From Bacteroidales bacterium (GTDB lineage: Bacteria; Bacteroidota; Bacteroidia; Bacteroidales; FEN-979): 64,000 nucleotides of DNA. The position numbers and the translations under genes were made by a program. Below are positions 21,361 to 30,894 of the stretch, one piece after another. Below the pieces are notes generated by a model. That model was not told where the DNA came from and searched no databases. It saw only the letters and a list, made by a program, of their open reading frames with translations. Numbering within the stretch: position 1 is the stretch's first letter; each line of letters begins with the position of its first letter. Location of the stretch: contig JAQWBQ010000008.1 in NCBI GenBank assembly GCA_028706295.1, forward strand, positions 34,215 through 98,214, given 5' to 3'.

Positions 21361-23898
21361 ATGGAATCGGGTGAAAAGATCATTCAGGTAAACATCGAGA
21401 ATCAGATGAAAACCGCTTACATTGATTACTCAATGTCGGTTATTGTACAGCGCGCTTTACCTGATGTCAGAGACGGACTAAAACCCGTTCATCGTCGGGT
21501 ATTGTATGGTATGTATGAACTCGGTGTCTTATCAAACCGTTCCTATAAAAAATCAGCAAGAATTGTTGGTGAGGTACTGGGTAAATATCACCCCCATGGC
21601 GATACTTCGGTTTATGATGCTATGGCAAGGATGGCTCAGGACTGGAGTTTACGATATCCATTGGTTGATGGTCAGGGTAATTTCGGCTCTATGGATGGAG
21701 ATAATCCTGCAGCCATGCGGTATACAGAAGCCCGTCTGCAAAAAATTGCCGAAGAAATGGTTGCCGATATTGAAAAGGACACAGTAGAATTCCGGAATAA
21801 TTTCGATGATTCACTACAGGAACCTACCGTCATGCCTTCACGGATACCAAATTTACTGGTTAATGGGGCATCTGGAATTGCAGTAGGAATGGCAACCAAC
21901 ATGGCTCCTCATAATCTGAGTGAGGTCTCTGATGGAATTATAGCCTATATTGATAACCGGGAAATCACCATTCCAGAGCTCATGAAATTCATAAAGGCCC
22001 CCGATTTCCCAACCGGAGGAATTATTTACGGATATGAAGGAGTTAAAGATGCTTTTGAAACGGGGAGGGGAAGAATTATTTTAAGAGGAGAAACAAAAAT
22101 TGAACAAGATGATCATGGCCGGGAAAAAATAGTTGTCACATCGGTTCCCTACCAGGTAAATAAAGCCGACATGATCAAAAAAACTGCTGATCTGATCAAT
22201 GATAAAAAAATTGAAGGAATATCGGATATCCGGGATGAATCAGACCGCAATGGCGTCAGAATCGTTTATGAATTAAAACGTGAGGCAATTACCAATGTAG
22301 TTCTCAATAAATTATTTCGATTGACTCCTTTGCAAACCTCGTTCAATGTCAATAACATAGCGCTGGTTAAAGGCCGTCCAATGATGTTAAATCTAAAGGA
22401 CATGATTCATCATTATGTGGAACACCGACATGATGTGATAACACGACGAACCAGATTCGAGCTCGAGGAGGCGGAAAAAAGAGCCCATATTCTCGAAGGG
22501 CTTCTTATTGCACTGGATAATCTGGATGCTGTCATTACGCTCATCCGGGCGAGTGAAACACCCGAGGAGGCAAAGCTGGGCTTGATGAACAATTTTGGTC
22601 TCACTGAAATACAGGCTAAAGCAATACTTGATATGAGGTTGCAAAGGCTGACCGGTCTTGAACGTGAAAAGATCAAGGAAGAGTATGCTGAACTGATGAA
22701 ACTGATACAACATCTCAAAGAGATTCTCTCAGATGAATCATTGCGGTTGGGTATCGTCAAAGATGAGCTTCGCGAGATCAAAGAAAAGTATGGAGATGAA
22801 CCTAAAACCCAAATTGTTTACTCTGCTTCCGATTTCAGAATTGAAGATACCATTGCTGATGAAAATGTAGTAATCACCATCTCACACATGGGCTATATCA
22901 AGAGGACCCCCCTGACCGAATACAGGCGTCAGAACAGGGGAGGAAGAGGAACAAAAGGAAGTGAGATAAGAGATGAAGATTTTCTTGAACATTTGTTTAT
23001 CGCTACCAACCACAATTATCTGTTGCTTTTCACAGAAAAGGGAAAGTGCTTTTGGTTAAGAGTTTTTGAAATTCCGGAAGGCGGAAAGACCTCTAAAGGT
23101 CGCGCTATTCAAAACCTGGTAAATCTGGATGTTGACAATAAAGTCAGGGCAATCATTAATGTTAAAGATTTGAAGGACAATGAGTACGCATCATCTAATT
23201 TTATCATACTAGCCACTAAAAAAGGAACGATTAAAAAAACTTCACTCGAAGCATATTCACGACCACGTCAGAATGGTATCAACGCAATCACCATCAATGA
23301 AGGGGATCAGCTTTTAGAGGCAAGACTGACACAAGGAACCGACGAAGTTGTCCTCGCATTGAAATCAGGAAGAGCAATCAGGTTCAATGAAAAGACGGTG
23401 AGACCAATGGGTCGGAATGCGATCGGCGTGAGAGGTATCACTTTGGCCGGGTCCAATGATGAAGTGATCGGTATGATTTGCATTCCTTTAGACCGTAAAG
23501 CTGAAGTCCTTGTAGTATCCGAAAACGGGTATGGTAAAAGGTCTGATCTTGATGATTACCGAATTACAAACCGTGGCGGTAAGGGTGTGAAAACCCTAAA
23601 CATCACAGATAAAACAGGTGCTTTAATTGCAATAAATGATGTTACTGATAATGATGATATTATGATCATTAATAAGTCCGGGGTTATTATTCGGATGGCC
23701 GTTTCGGATTTACGGATAATAGGCAGGGCAACTCAGGGAGTCAGGTTGATTAAAATAGATGAAGGCGATGCAATAGCCGCTGTTGCAAAAGTTGATGTGG
23801 AGGTTGGCACAGAAAATAGTGAAGGGGAGGTTGGCACAGAAAATGGTGAAGGGGAGGAGTCCCATGATGAAAGTGATAACACCAACTTAGAAAATTAA
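21361..23898 (+). CDS. gyrA: DNA gyrase subunit A
   Basis: [88 protein letters not shown]-type text. Confidence 0.95.
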   Translation: MESGEKIIQVNIENQMKTAYIDYSMSVIVQRALPDVRDGLKPVHRRVLYGMYELGVLSNRSYKKSARIVGEVLGKYHPHGDTSVYDAMARMAQDWSLRYPLVDGQGNFGSMDGDNPAAMRYTEARLQKIAEEMVADIEKDTVEFRNNFDDSLQEPTVMPSRIPNLLVNGASGIAVGMATNMAPHNLSEVSDGIIAYIDNREITIPELMKFIKAPDFPTGGIIYGYEGVKDAFETGRGRIILRGETKIEQDDHGREKIVVTSVPYQVNKADMIKKTADLINDKKIEGISDIRDESDRNGVRIVYELKREAITNVVLNKLFRLTPLQTSFNVNNIALVKGRPMMLNLKDMIHHYVEHRHDVITRRTRFELEEAEKRAHILEGLLIALDNLDAVITLIRASETPEEAKLGLMNNFGLTEIQAKAILDMRLQRLTGLEREKIKEEYAELMKLIQHLKEILSDESLRLGIVKDELREIKEKYGDEPKTQIVYSASDFRIEDTIADENVVITISHMGYIKRTPLTEYRRQNRGGRGTKGSEIRDEDFLEHLFIATNHNYLLLFTEKGKCFWLRVFEIPEGGKTSKGRAIQNLVNLDVDNKVRAIINVKDLKDNEYASSNFIILATKKGTIKKTSLEAYSRPRQNGINAITINEGDQLLEARLTQGTDEVVLALKSGRAIRFNEKTVRPMGRNAIGVRGITLAGSNDEVIGMICIPLDRKAEVLVVSENGYGKRSDLDDYRITNRGGKGVKTLNITDKTGALIAINDVTDNDDIMIINKSGVIIRMAVSDLRIIGRATQGVRLIKIDEGDAIAAVAKVDVEVGTENSEGEVGTENGEGEESHDESDNTNLEN
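23800..23853 (+). repeat. Two 27-bp in-frame tandem repeats in the gyrA 3' end (EVGTEN[S/G]EG)
   Basis: GAGGTTGGCACAGAAAATAGTGAAGGG / GAGGTTGGCACAGAAAATGGTGAAGGG, one mismatch. Confidence 0.9.
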
Positions 23899-23933
23899 TT
23901 TTATGATACGAATATAAAATCAGCGGGCTTGTT

Positions 23934-23941
23934 TATCTTTG
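23934..23941 (+). promoter_or_regulatory. -7 element TATCTTTG upstream of the TPR gene
   Basis: Matches TAnnTTTG, 50 nt upstream of ATG 23991; no clear -33 element. Confidence 0.4.
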
Positions 23942-23990
23942 CAGTCTGCAAATCAATTCAATGTAATCATCTATAACAACACACAAACCA

Positions 23991-25175
23991 ATGAAAAAAT
24001 TTGCTTTATTTCTGTTTTTCGCGGTCTCAGTTACCCTTGTATTCGGACAGAAGAATGTTCGGCAATCGGCCTCCAACTATCTGAAAGATGGTAAATTAGA
24101 TAAAGCCATGGAAGCCATAAACCAATGTATTCTGGATCCCAACACCGCCCAGGATGCCAAAGCATGGTTCCTTCGTGGCAATATTTATCTGGAGTTATCA
24201 AACACCCAGGATGTCAAATTTAAGGCACTCGATCCGGACCCACTAACAAAAGCCCTCGAATCCTATAAAAAGGCTGTTGAATTTGACACCAAAAAAGAGT
24301 ACTATGATGATATTGTTGCCAAACTGAACTGGCAGCGTAATAATTATTATAATGCTGCGGTGGATAATTACAACAAAAAAATGTTTAAAGACGCTATGAT
24401 AAATTTTTCGAGAGGGGCAGAGGTTCTTGAAATGGCAAATGTTCCCGATACGGTATCATTATTGAATGCCGCCACCTGCGCTTCGCTTGCCAATGAGAAA
24501 GAAGCAGCAAAGGATCTTTATCTTAAATTATTGAAGTTGAACTACAAATCACCGCAAGTATTTATAACTATATCAGATATTTATCGTCAGGATAAAGATT
24601 CTGTGAATGCTTTGAGATTTATTAAAATGGGGCAGCAGCTGTACCCATCCGATTTTCGTTTGTTTTTGTCTGAGACAAATATTTACTTGACCTTTAACAG
24701 GACAGAAAAGGCTTTAAATAACCTGAAATTTGCTTTAAAACAGGATTCAACAAATTCCTCTGTTGCTTTTGCCCTTGGAACCATTTATGATAACCTTTCT
24801 AATGATACAACACGTACAACCGAACAACGGGCTGCGTCGTTCGGGAATGCCGTCGACACTTATAAAAATGCAATAAGGCTAAATCCTGATTACTTTGATG
24901 CTATTTATAACCTTGGCGCCATTTACGTCAATAAAGCTGCTGTGATTGAAGAAGAAGCCAATAAACTTCCGCTTGATGCTACTACAAAATACGAACAACT
25001 CAAATCTGAAGCAAATACACTGCTTTCAAATGCGTTGCCTTATCTTGAAAAGGCCACCATATTACAACCTACCGATATCAACACGCTGGTAACATTAAAG
25101 CAAATTTATGCAAGGACAAACCAGAATGATAAAGTTAAGGCTATTCAGGAAAAAATCAATGAACTAAAAAAATAG
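23991..25175 (+). CDS. Tetratricopeptide repeat protein, secreted
   Basis: Signal peptide MKKFALFLFFAVSVTLVFGQ; repeated TPR-like helices (NPDYFDAIYNLGAIYVNKA). Confidence 0.8.
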   Translation: MKKFALFLFFAVSVTLVFGQKNVRQSASNYLKDGKLDKAMEAINQCILDPNTAQDAKAWFLRGNIYLELSNTQDVKFKALDPDPLTKALESYKKAVEFDTKKEYYDDIVAKLNWQRNNYYNAAVDNYNKKMFKDAMINFSRGAEVLEMANVPDTVSLLNAATCASLANEKEAAKDLYLKLLKLNYKSPQVFITISDIYRQDKDSVNALRFIKMGQQLYPSDFRLFLSETNIYLTFNRTEKALNNLKFALKQDSTNSSVAFALGTIYDNLSNDTTRTTEQRAASFGNAVDTYKNAIRLNPDYFDAIYNLGAIYVNKAAVIEEEANKLPLDATTKYEQLKSEANTLLSNALPYLEKATILQPTDINTLVTLKQIYARTNQNDKVKAIQEKINELKK

Positions 25176-25213
25176 TAAAACGTTTTCATACCATTCGGTA
25201 GGAGGTCGATATC

Positions 25214-25245
25214 AAAGCCAGGTATTTTTTCCTGGCTTTTTTATA
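25214..25245 (+). terminator. Rho-independent terminator after the TPR gene
   Basis: aaagccagg-tatttttt-cctggcttt followed by ttttatac (9-bp stem, T-rich tail). Confidence 0.8.
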
Positions 25246-25301
25246 CTTTTTCTATTTAACATAATATTAATTATAGGAAATAATGAAGTTATTCATTCAA
25301 A

Positions 25302-26303
25302 TCATTTTAAAGGAAATAAAATAGTTGTCTGCCATTTCATGGTATCCTTTTCTTGATGCGGATCTGTAACATAGATTTCCCAAGGAGTTTCAACAGGAAT
25401 CCTGCCTATTTCTTTTATATATTGGTCGAGAATATTATACACGATTCCGGTCTTACTGTAGGATCCAAAATATTGAGCAGCGACGACATCCTGCTCTGGG
25501 ATATTGAGAACCTTAACCCTTCCTGATCCTTTGGATACATTCTCAACCGGAACCCCAATGTTCATGGTGGATTGTTGGCTGACAGAATCCCATTTCAAAA
25601 AAATTGCCAATGGTGCCCCGGAAACTTGAATCTGGTGTGTGTTGATATATGAATATATTTCATTATATGCTTTTGACATGATTTCAGGATACGTGTCAGG
25701 TCCGGCTGAATCTGTCACCACCAAAATAACCTGGGGTGTCATCCGAAATTCTTCAATTTTTGGCCATTTCGAACGTGCTTCTGCAACATATTTGAGTTTG
25801 AGAAGCCCTTTTTCAAAATCCAGTCCCATCATTCTGTCCATTAATAGTCCCATGTATCTTGAAACTGGATTATATCCAAGGTCTCCCTGGTCAGTCCACA
25901 CCACTTTACAACTGTCGCCGGTACGTTCGATTGATATCCTGCCTTTCGATTTATGAGCGCCATTATTAAAAGCTAAATCGTATTCAACCAATTCATTTTC
26001 TATAGTTTCTGTTAAGATCATCTCACCTTGTCCAAACTTTTTTCCACTCCATCTCCATGATGAACCGACCAGCCCTCCGGTACCTTTCAATACAAAAACA
26101 GCAGTTGAATCAGCCTGTTTGGTCCATGGTACCCACAAGTACCAACGGTAGAAATTGCTGGTCAGTTGATATAAAATAGCTGGGGTTGAATTCACATACC
26201 GAACCCGTTCGACTTTATAACTCTTTGGTAATAAATATGATATTATCACCAAGACAGCAAGGATTCCCAGAATCCAGTATAAAATTTTCAACATTGTTTT
26301 CAT
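25302..26303 (-). CDS. SRPBCC/GyrI-like domain protein with N-terminal TM helix
   Basis: Start set to ATG 26303 (MKTMLKILYWILGILAVLVIISYLLP). SRPBCC-like N-terminal half and GyrI-like C-terminal half (PEIMSKAYNEIYSYINTHQIQVSGAPLAIFLKWD). Confidence 0.7.
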   Translation of the reverse strand: MKTMLKILYWILGILAVLVIISYLLPKSYKVERVRYVNSTPAILYQLTSNFYRWYLWVPWTKQADSTAVFVLKGTGGLVGSSWRWSGKKFGQGEMILTETIENELVEYDLAFNNGAHKSKGRISIERTGDSCKVVWTDQGDLGYNPVSRYMGLLMDRMMGLDFEKGLLKLKYVAEARSKWPKIEEFRMTPQVILVVTDSAGPDTYPEIMSKAYNEIYSYINTHQIQVSGAPLAIFLKWDSVSQQSTMNIGVPVENVSKGSGRVKVLNIPEQDVVAAQYFGSYSKTGIVYNILDQYIKEIGRIPVETPWEIYVTDPHQEKDTMKWQTTILFPLK

Positions 26304-26402
26304 ATGGCAAAATTTTATTTGTGTAAAATTAATCCGTATTATGATGAAATGCAAAACAATCGGGAAATAATACTATTTTTGCCTTTACTCTAAAACACTC
26401 TG

Positions 26403-27383
26403 ATGAAAATTGCTGTAACAGGCGCCAATGGTCACGTTGGAGTCAATCTTTGCAAAAGATTATTGGAATCAGGGCACGAAGTGAATGCCCTGATCCATCA
26501 AAATGCTGAAAATCTTAAAAATCTTCCGATCCGACTCTTTCAGGGTGATCTGCTAAAAAAAGAAACTTTACTTCCCTTTGCAGATGGCTGTGAGGTCATG
26601 TTTCATCTTGCTGCAAGGATTTCCATTACGGGCGACCAAAACAGTTTAGTGACCGAAACCAATGCCACCGGAACAAGGAATATCATTGAAACGGTAAAAT
26701 ACTGTAAAATAAAGCGATTGGTACATTTCAGTTCCATTCATGCTTTTTCACAGTCACCTTCAGATGAGGTGCTGGATGAGACCCGTCCGTTAGTTTCTCA
26801 TAGAGGCTTCTCCTATGATTGTTCTAAAGCAGATGGTGAAAAATCAGTTTTAGAAGCTGTGAAAACCGGAATTGATGCTGTTGTTGTCAGCCCTACAGCC
26901 ATCATAGGACCTGAAGATCCCGAACCTTCACTTGTAGGAAAAGCGGTGATAGACATTTATAATCATAAAATTCCTTCCTTAATACCTGGCGGTTATGACT
27001 GGGTTGATGTCAGAGATGTTGTTACCGGTGCAATTTCTGCAATGGAAAATGGTAAAAAAGGTGAAAAGTATTTATTGTCAGGACATTATCACAGCCTAAA
27101 AGAATTTTCAGCGAGTATTTCGCAGGCAACCGGGAGGAAAACTGTTCAGACTGTAGTCCCTGTATGGCTTGCAAGAGTAGGATTGCCATTTACTACACTT
27201 TACTCCAGGATTCTTGGAACTATTCCCCTGTACACGCATGAGTCATTAACGATTATTACGGAAGGAAGCCGATTGATCAGTCATGCAAAAGCCAAGAAAG
27301 AACTAAATTACCATCCCCGTCCGTTAACGGACACGATCGCTGATCTTGTTGATTGGTTCAAGCAGCAAAAACGAATCATTTAA
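26403..27383 (+). CDS. NAD(P)-dependent extended SDR, 3beta-hydroxysteroid dehydrogenase-like
   Basis: VTGANGHVGVNLCKRLLESGHEV (Rossmann), HLAA, YDCSKADGEK (YxxxK); 11 bp upstream of the SRD5A-like gene. Confidence 0.8.
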   Translation: MKIAVTGANGHVGVNLCKRLLESGHEVNALIHQNAENLKNLPIRLFQGDLLKKETLLPFADGCEVMFHLAARISITGDQNSLVTETNATGTRNIIETVKYCKIKRLVHFSSIHAFSQSPSDEVLDETRPLVSHRGFSYDCSKADGEKSVLEAVKTGIDAVVVSPTAIIGPEDPEPSLVGKAVIDIYNHKIPSLIPGGYDWVDVRDVVTGAISAMENGKKGEKYLLSGHYHSLKEFSASISQATGRKTVQTVVPVWLARVGLPFTTLYSRILGTIPLYTHESLTIITEGSRLISHAKAKKELNYHPRPLTDTIADLVDWFKQQKRII

Positions 27384-27394
27384 ATACATACTGA

Positions 27395-28159
27395 ATGAAA
27401 GAATCAACTTTCTATCTGCTCGTGTATCTTTGGATAGCCATTGCACTGGTTTCATTTCCTTTTATACTCAAAATTGCTGCCCCGTATGGAAGACATGCTT
27501 CAAAACGATGGGGTGGCATGATTGACAACCGGATCGGATGGATTATCATGGAGTTACCTGCTTTAATTGTGTTTGCAGGTTTTTATATTTTTGGAACAGG
27601 AGCGCATCCACCCGTTACCTGGGTCTTTTTCGGATTTTGGGTTTTTCATTATATAAACCGTACCCTCATTTTTCCTTTCAGATTACGGACTAAAGGAAAA
27701 AAAATGCCACTGGCAATAGTTCTCATGGCAATTTTCTTCAACCTCGTAAATGGCTCCATCAATGGATATTTTCTGGGAACAATTGCAACTGAAGCGAGAT
27801 ATCCCCTGTCATATTTTGGAGATCCCAGATTCATAGCCGGGGTAGTATTTTTTATTTCAGGGTTAGCAATTAACTGGAACTCCGATTATATTTTAATTCA
27901 TTTAAGAAAACTCGGGGAATCAGGCTATGTCATTCCTCAAAAAGGATTGTTCAAATACATCTCCTGCCCGAATCATTTCGGAGAGATTGTTGAATGGTCG
28001 GGATTTGCACTGATGACATGGTGTTCACCTGCACTAGCTTTTGCTATGTGGACCATGGTAAACTTACTACCCCGGGCATTGCACCATCACAAATGGTATC
28101 AGACTACCTTTCCGGAATATCCTCCAGAGAGAAAAGCGGTTATCCCATTTATCCTGTAA
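27395..28159 (+). CDS. Steroid 5-alpha-reductase family (SRD5A-like, 3-oxo-5-alpha-steroid 4-dehydrogenase) membrane protein
   Basis: YGRHAS..., ELPALIVF, HYINRTLIFPFRLR, DPRFIAGVVFFISGLAINWNSDYILIHLRKLGESGYVIPQKGLFKYISCPNHFGEIVEWSGFAL, HHKWYQTTFPEYPPERKAVIPFIL: close collinear match to mammalian SRD5A1 as I remember it. Confidence 0.88.
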   Translation: MKESTFYLLVYLWIAIALVSFPFILKIAAPYGRHASKRWGGMIDNRIGWIIMELPALIVFAGFYIFGTGAHPPVTWVFFGFWVFHYINRTLIFPFRLRTKGKKMPLAIVLMAIFFNLVNGSINGYFLGTIATEARYPLSYFGDPRFIAGVVFFISGLAINWNSDYILIHLRKLGESGYVIPQKGLFKYISCPNHFGEIVEWSGFALMTWCSPALAFAMWTMVNLLPRALHHHKWYQTTFPEYPPERKAVIPFIL

Positions 28160-28224
28160 TCCGGCGCTGTATAATTTTGTAATCCAGAACCGATTTTTGA
28201 TTTTTTACCAGGTTTTTGGATTGA

Positions 28225-28560
28225 ACCTCTTTCAGACCACTATATAACAACGATGGGAACCTCCTCTGGCCGAAGCTGTTCCCATCCCGCATCCAGTCGA
28301 CCGTAGTCTTCCGGGGCGTCCAAGCTACAGTTATTGTGGGTGATCTTCTCAGTCAGGGTCTCCCCTTTCTGTTCGTTCCGGCTTCCGGTTTGAAAAATCC
28401 TTTCGGATCCATCTCCCTTTCGTCCCCGCTGTGAACTCCCCCGTGTTGTCGGCACCTTTCGGAGCGTGACTTATCGGGCTTTGCCAGGAGTGCATGTCGC
28501 CTTTCGGTTCCTGCTTTCACCAGCGTGTTTTCCAGCGTCCCTTTTATCTCTCGCTTGAGT
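28225..28560 (-). ncRNA. Candidate large structured non-coding RNA, family not recognised (3' end uncertain)
   Basis: GC-rich island in AT-rich flanks; several short stem-loops capped by GAAA/GAGA tetraloops; 9-bp terminal hairpin (28252-28286); preceded by a minus-strand TATATTTG promoter; no credible ORF. Confidence 0.65.
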
Positions 28561-28563
28561 TTC

Positions 28564-28595
28564 CAAATATACTGCAGACCATACAGGTAAAGCAA
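28564..28595 (-). promoter_or_regulatory. Bacteroidota-type promoter for the candidate ncRNA
   Basis: On the minus strand: TTG (28593-28595), 21-nt spacer, TATATTTG (28564-28571). Confidence 0.55.
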
Positions 28596-28754
28596 GTTTC
28601 AATCTCAGCAGTTACCAACTCCCTTTCAACAAATGTTTTAAACAAAATGTTAATAAACAATTTTTTTAATATATTTATTTACAGAATATTAGAACAATCA
28701 AAAAGGATTGTGTTAATAAAATGTCAGTAAGTTGTTAGTAGGAAAAATTCTTAA

Positions 28755-29027
28755 TTATTCGATTGTTACTGTTAAACCGCGAACGGTCATCTCTTCGAAC
28801 AGGGGTTTAATTTCATCATAATCACCGCTTTTAACTGCACATTTTCCCGTGTAATGGGCTATGAGTGCGCACTGTTCAGCTTGTATAGGTTCATGATTGC
28901 AGATTTCGATCAGCGATTGAATTACGAAATCAAACGTATTCACATCATCATTATACAATACCAGATTTTTTGGAATAAGGTCCTTTGTAAAGGGATGTGA
29001 TACTGGTCGGTTTTCTTCTGCTGGCAT
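28755..29027 (-). CDS. clpS: ATP-dependent Clp protease adaptor ClpS
   Basis: PKNLVLYNDDVNTFDFVIQSLIEICNHEPIQAEQCALIAHYTGKCAVKSGDYDEIKPLFEEMTVRGLTVTIE. Confidence 0.93.
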   Translation of the reverse strand: MPAEENRPVSHPFTKDLIPKNLVLYNDDVNTFDFVIQSLIEICNHEPIQAEQCALIAHYTGKCAVKSGDYDEIKPLFEEMTVRGLTVTIE

Positions 29028-29046
29028 GAGTAAATTTTATTTGCCA

Positions 29047-29075
29047 CAAAGTTAAGCATTAACAAGCCAAACCAA
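29047..29075 (-). promoter_or_regulatory. Promoter of clpS
   Basis: Minus strand TTG (29073-29075), N18, TAACTTTG (29047-29054). Confidence 0.5.
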
Positions 29076-29083
29076 TAACTTTG
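29076..29083 (+). promoter_or_regulatory. -7 element TAACTTTG of the Nudix gene
   Basis: TAnnTTTG match 17 nt before the Nudix ATG. Confidence 0.45.
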
Positions 29084-29099
29084 GTAAAAAAAGAAGCAT

Positions 29100-29759
29100 A
29101 TGAATTTTGGTCCGTCTATTTATGCTCTTGAACAACGATTAAAGAAGCCTTTGCCAGGACGCAATGCTCAGTTGAAAATGGCATCCATGGTCAGAATTCA
29201 GAAGATGATTAAAAGTGGTGTTCCTAAGAATGCTATTCAGAGCAGCGTGCTTATTCTGCTCTATCCACACCTGGATACAATCGGAATGGTTCTTATGCTA
29301 CGTCCGCAATACCAGGGCATTCACAGCGGACAGATTAGTTTACCAGGCGGAAAGGCAGAGCATGCCGATAAAGATTCCAGAGATACAGCACTTCGTGAAT
29401 CAAAGGAAGAAATCGGCATTAATCCGACCCAAATAAAGCTTTTGGGAAAACTGACTGATTTATATATTCCACCCAGCAACTATTTGGTATCTCCATATAT
29501 CGGGTATCAGGAGTCCCATCCGAAATTTCATCCGGATCCCGCTGAAGTTGCAAAAATTATTGAAATAACCTTGGATGAACTTCTTGACAGTAGGAATATC
29601 AGGAAGAAGAGGGTAAAATTAGTTTTTGGATTATCACTAACGGTGCCAGCATTTTACATTGATCACAACATAATTTGGGGTGCCACTGCAATGATTCTCA
29701 GTGAATTCAGGGAATTATTTTTAGAAGCATTAAATATTGCGTGCGAGGAAACCGGGTAG
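29100..29759 (+). CDS. NUDIX hydrolase, CoA pyrophosphatase-like
   Basis: HSGQISLPGGKAEHADKDSRDTALRESKEEIGI (Nudix box of the CoAse type). Confidence 0.88.
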   Translation: MNFGPSIYALEQRLKKPLPGRNAQLKMASMVRIQKMIKSGVPKNAIQSSVLILLYPHLDTIGMVLMLRPQYQGIHSGQISLPGGKAEHADKDSRDTALRESKEEIGINPTQIKLLGKLTDLYIPPSNYLVSPYIGYQESHPKFHPDPAEVAKIIEITLDELLDSRNIRKKRVKLVFGLSLTVPAFYIDHNIIWGATAMILSEFRELFLEALNIACEETG

Positions 29760-30878
29760 TTATTTCGATTTGGATTCGGAAAAACAAAAGGAACCAGGAA
29801 TTCTTCCGGTTTGAAATTCCTTGAGGAGAGTACCAGTGTGATTATATTGATACGCAGTTCCATTTTGTACGTAATCTTTTGCATCGCTAACGAAAATATG
29901 ACCTGTCAGTGGATGAATTGCCAGTCCATAAAGTAACCTTCCTTCGGACGGAATCAGGGATTGTGAAGGTAAAGCAGAAGCGCTGACGGCCATCATATAA
30001 ACTCCCCCATTTAAATAATAAAGTGTATCACCGGTCGGGTTTATACAAAGTTTACTCGGTACTTTACCAATTTCAGTAAATGTGAATTTCTTTTCAATAA
30101 TCCTGAGTTCAGGATTAATTCTTAACAAGGAAGGCTGTTCAAAATTATCATATCCACCTGAACATAATACCCATACTTTCTGCTTTTTATCAATTACCAT
30201 TCCAATAGGTTCTTTTCCAGTGAGAATGCTATCGATTATCTGATCTGTCTGGGTATCGATAACGTAAACCACCGGAACCCTGTCGGAAGTCGGATCGCTG
30301 AATTTTCCGATACTGGTCACCAGCATGTATCTATCATATTTCAATAAATTTTCAGTCCAGGTGGCAGTTTTGATCACTTTAGAAATGGTATTGGATCTCA
30401 AGTCAATGACAGTAATATTTTTCTGAAGATTTGTAATATATGCCTTGGTTGAGTCAACAAATTCCATGAATCTGGGTGAGTTCAGGCCGGGAATGGTAGT
30501 CAATGATTTAAAATTGTCGACTGTTACCACTTCAATACGGTTTGAGTTATTTACAATCAGATATCCAAGATTATTTTTGATTTTCATTGATTCAGCAACG
30601 TCACCCAAACTCCGTGAGTTCGCTTTCTGAAAAATATCCTGGATCACCAAATTCTTATCAGGAAGGATGACGCTAACGGAAGCATTTCCCCAATTATAAT
30701 TACCCTCATTAATGATAAAAATTCCGTTTTTATAACTAACCGGTACTGTAGTGGTATCGGGTGGACTAACCGTAACTTCTCGCACGGGATCTTTTGTACA
30801 ACTGGCAATCAATCCAAAAAAAAGAAGAAGTTTTGTATATAAAATGTACCTATGGATCAGTGGGGTAGGAATCTTCAC
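29760..30878 (-). CDS. YncE-family beta-propeller surface lipoprotein (BtuG-like / DUF5074-like)
   Basis: Lipobox LIASC; NGIFIINEGNYNWGNASVSVILPD, GDVAESMKIKNNLGYLIVNNSNRIEVV, repeated propeller-like blades. Last gene of a three-gene operon with a TonB receptor. Confidence 0.75.
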   Translation of the reverse strand: MKIPTPLIHRYILYTKLLLFFGLIASCTKDPVREVTVSPPDTTTVPVSYKNGIFIINEGNYNWGNASVSVILPDKNLVIQDIFQKANSRSLGDVAESMKIKNNLGYLIVNNSNRIEVVTVDNFKSLTTIPGLNSPRFMEFVDSTKAYITNLQKNITVIDLRSNTISKVIKTATWTENLLKYDRYMLVTSIGKFSDPTSDRVPVVYVIDTQTDQIIDSILTGKEPIGMVIDKKQKVWVLCSGGYDNFEQPSLLRINPELRIIEKKFTFTEIGKVPSKLCINPTGDTLYYLNGGVYMMAVSASALPSQSLIPSEGRLLYGLAIHPLTGHIFVSDAKDYVQNGTAYQYNHTGTLLKEFQTGRIPGSFCFSESKSK

Positions 30879-30894
30879 GATTTAAATTTTTCCA

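Noticed and set aside
28190-28600. RNase P RNA, tmRNA, SRP RNA, 6S RNA or group II intron
   Set aside because: I could not find GAGGAAAGUCC/ACAGAA (RNase P), a tRNA-like end with tag ORF (tmRNA), the GGUCAGGUCCGGAAGGAAGCAGCC core (SRP), a single long bulged hairpin (6S), or a domain V or RT ORF (intron). A covariance search is still needed.
28240-28730. Short ORFs 28240..28455(-), 28353..28595(-) and 28494..28730(+) as protein genes
   Set aside because: Overlapping, in different frames and strands, low-complexity composition and no recognisable domain. They coincide with the structured-RNA island.
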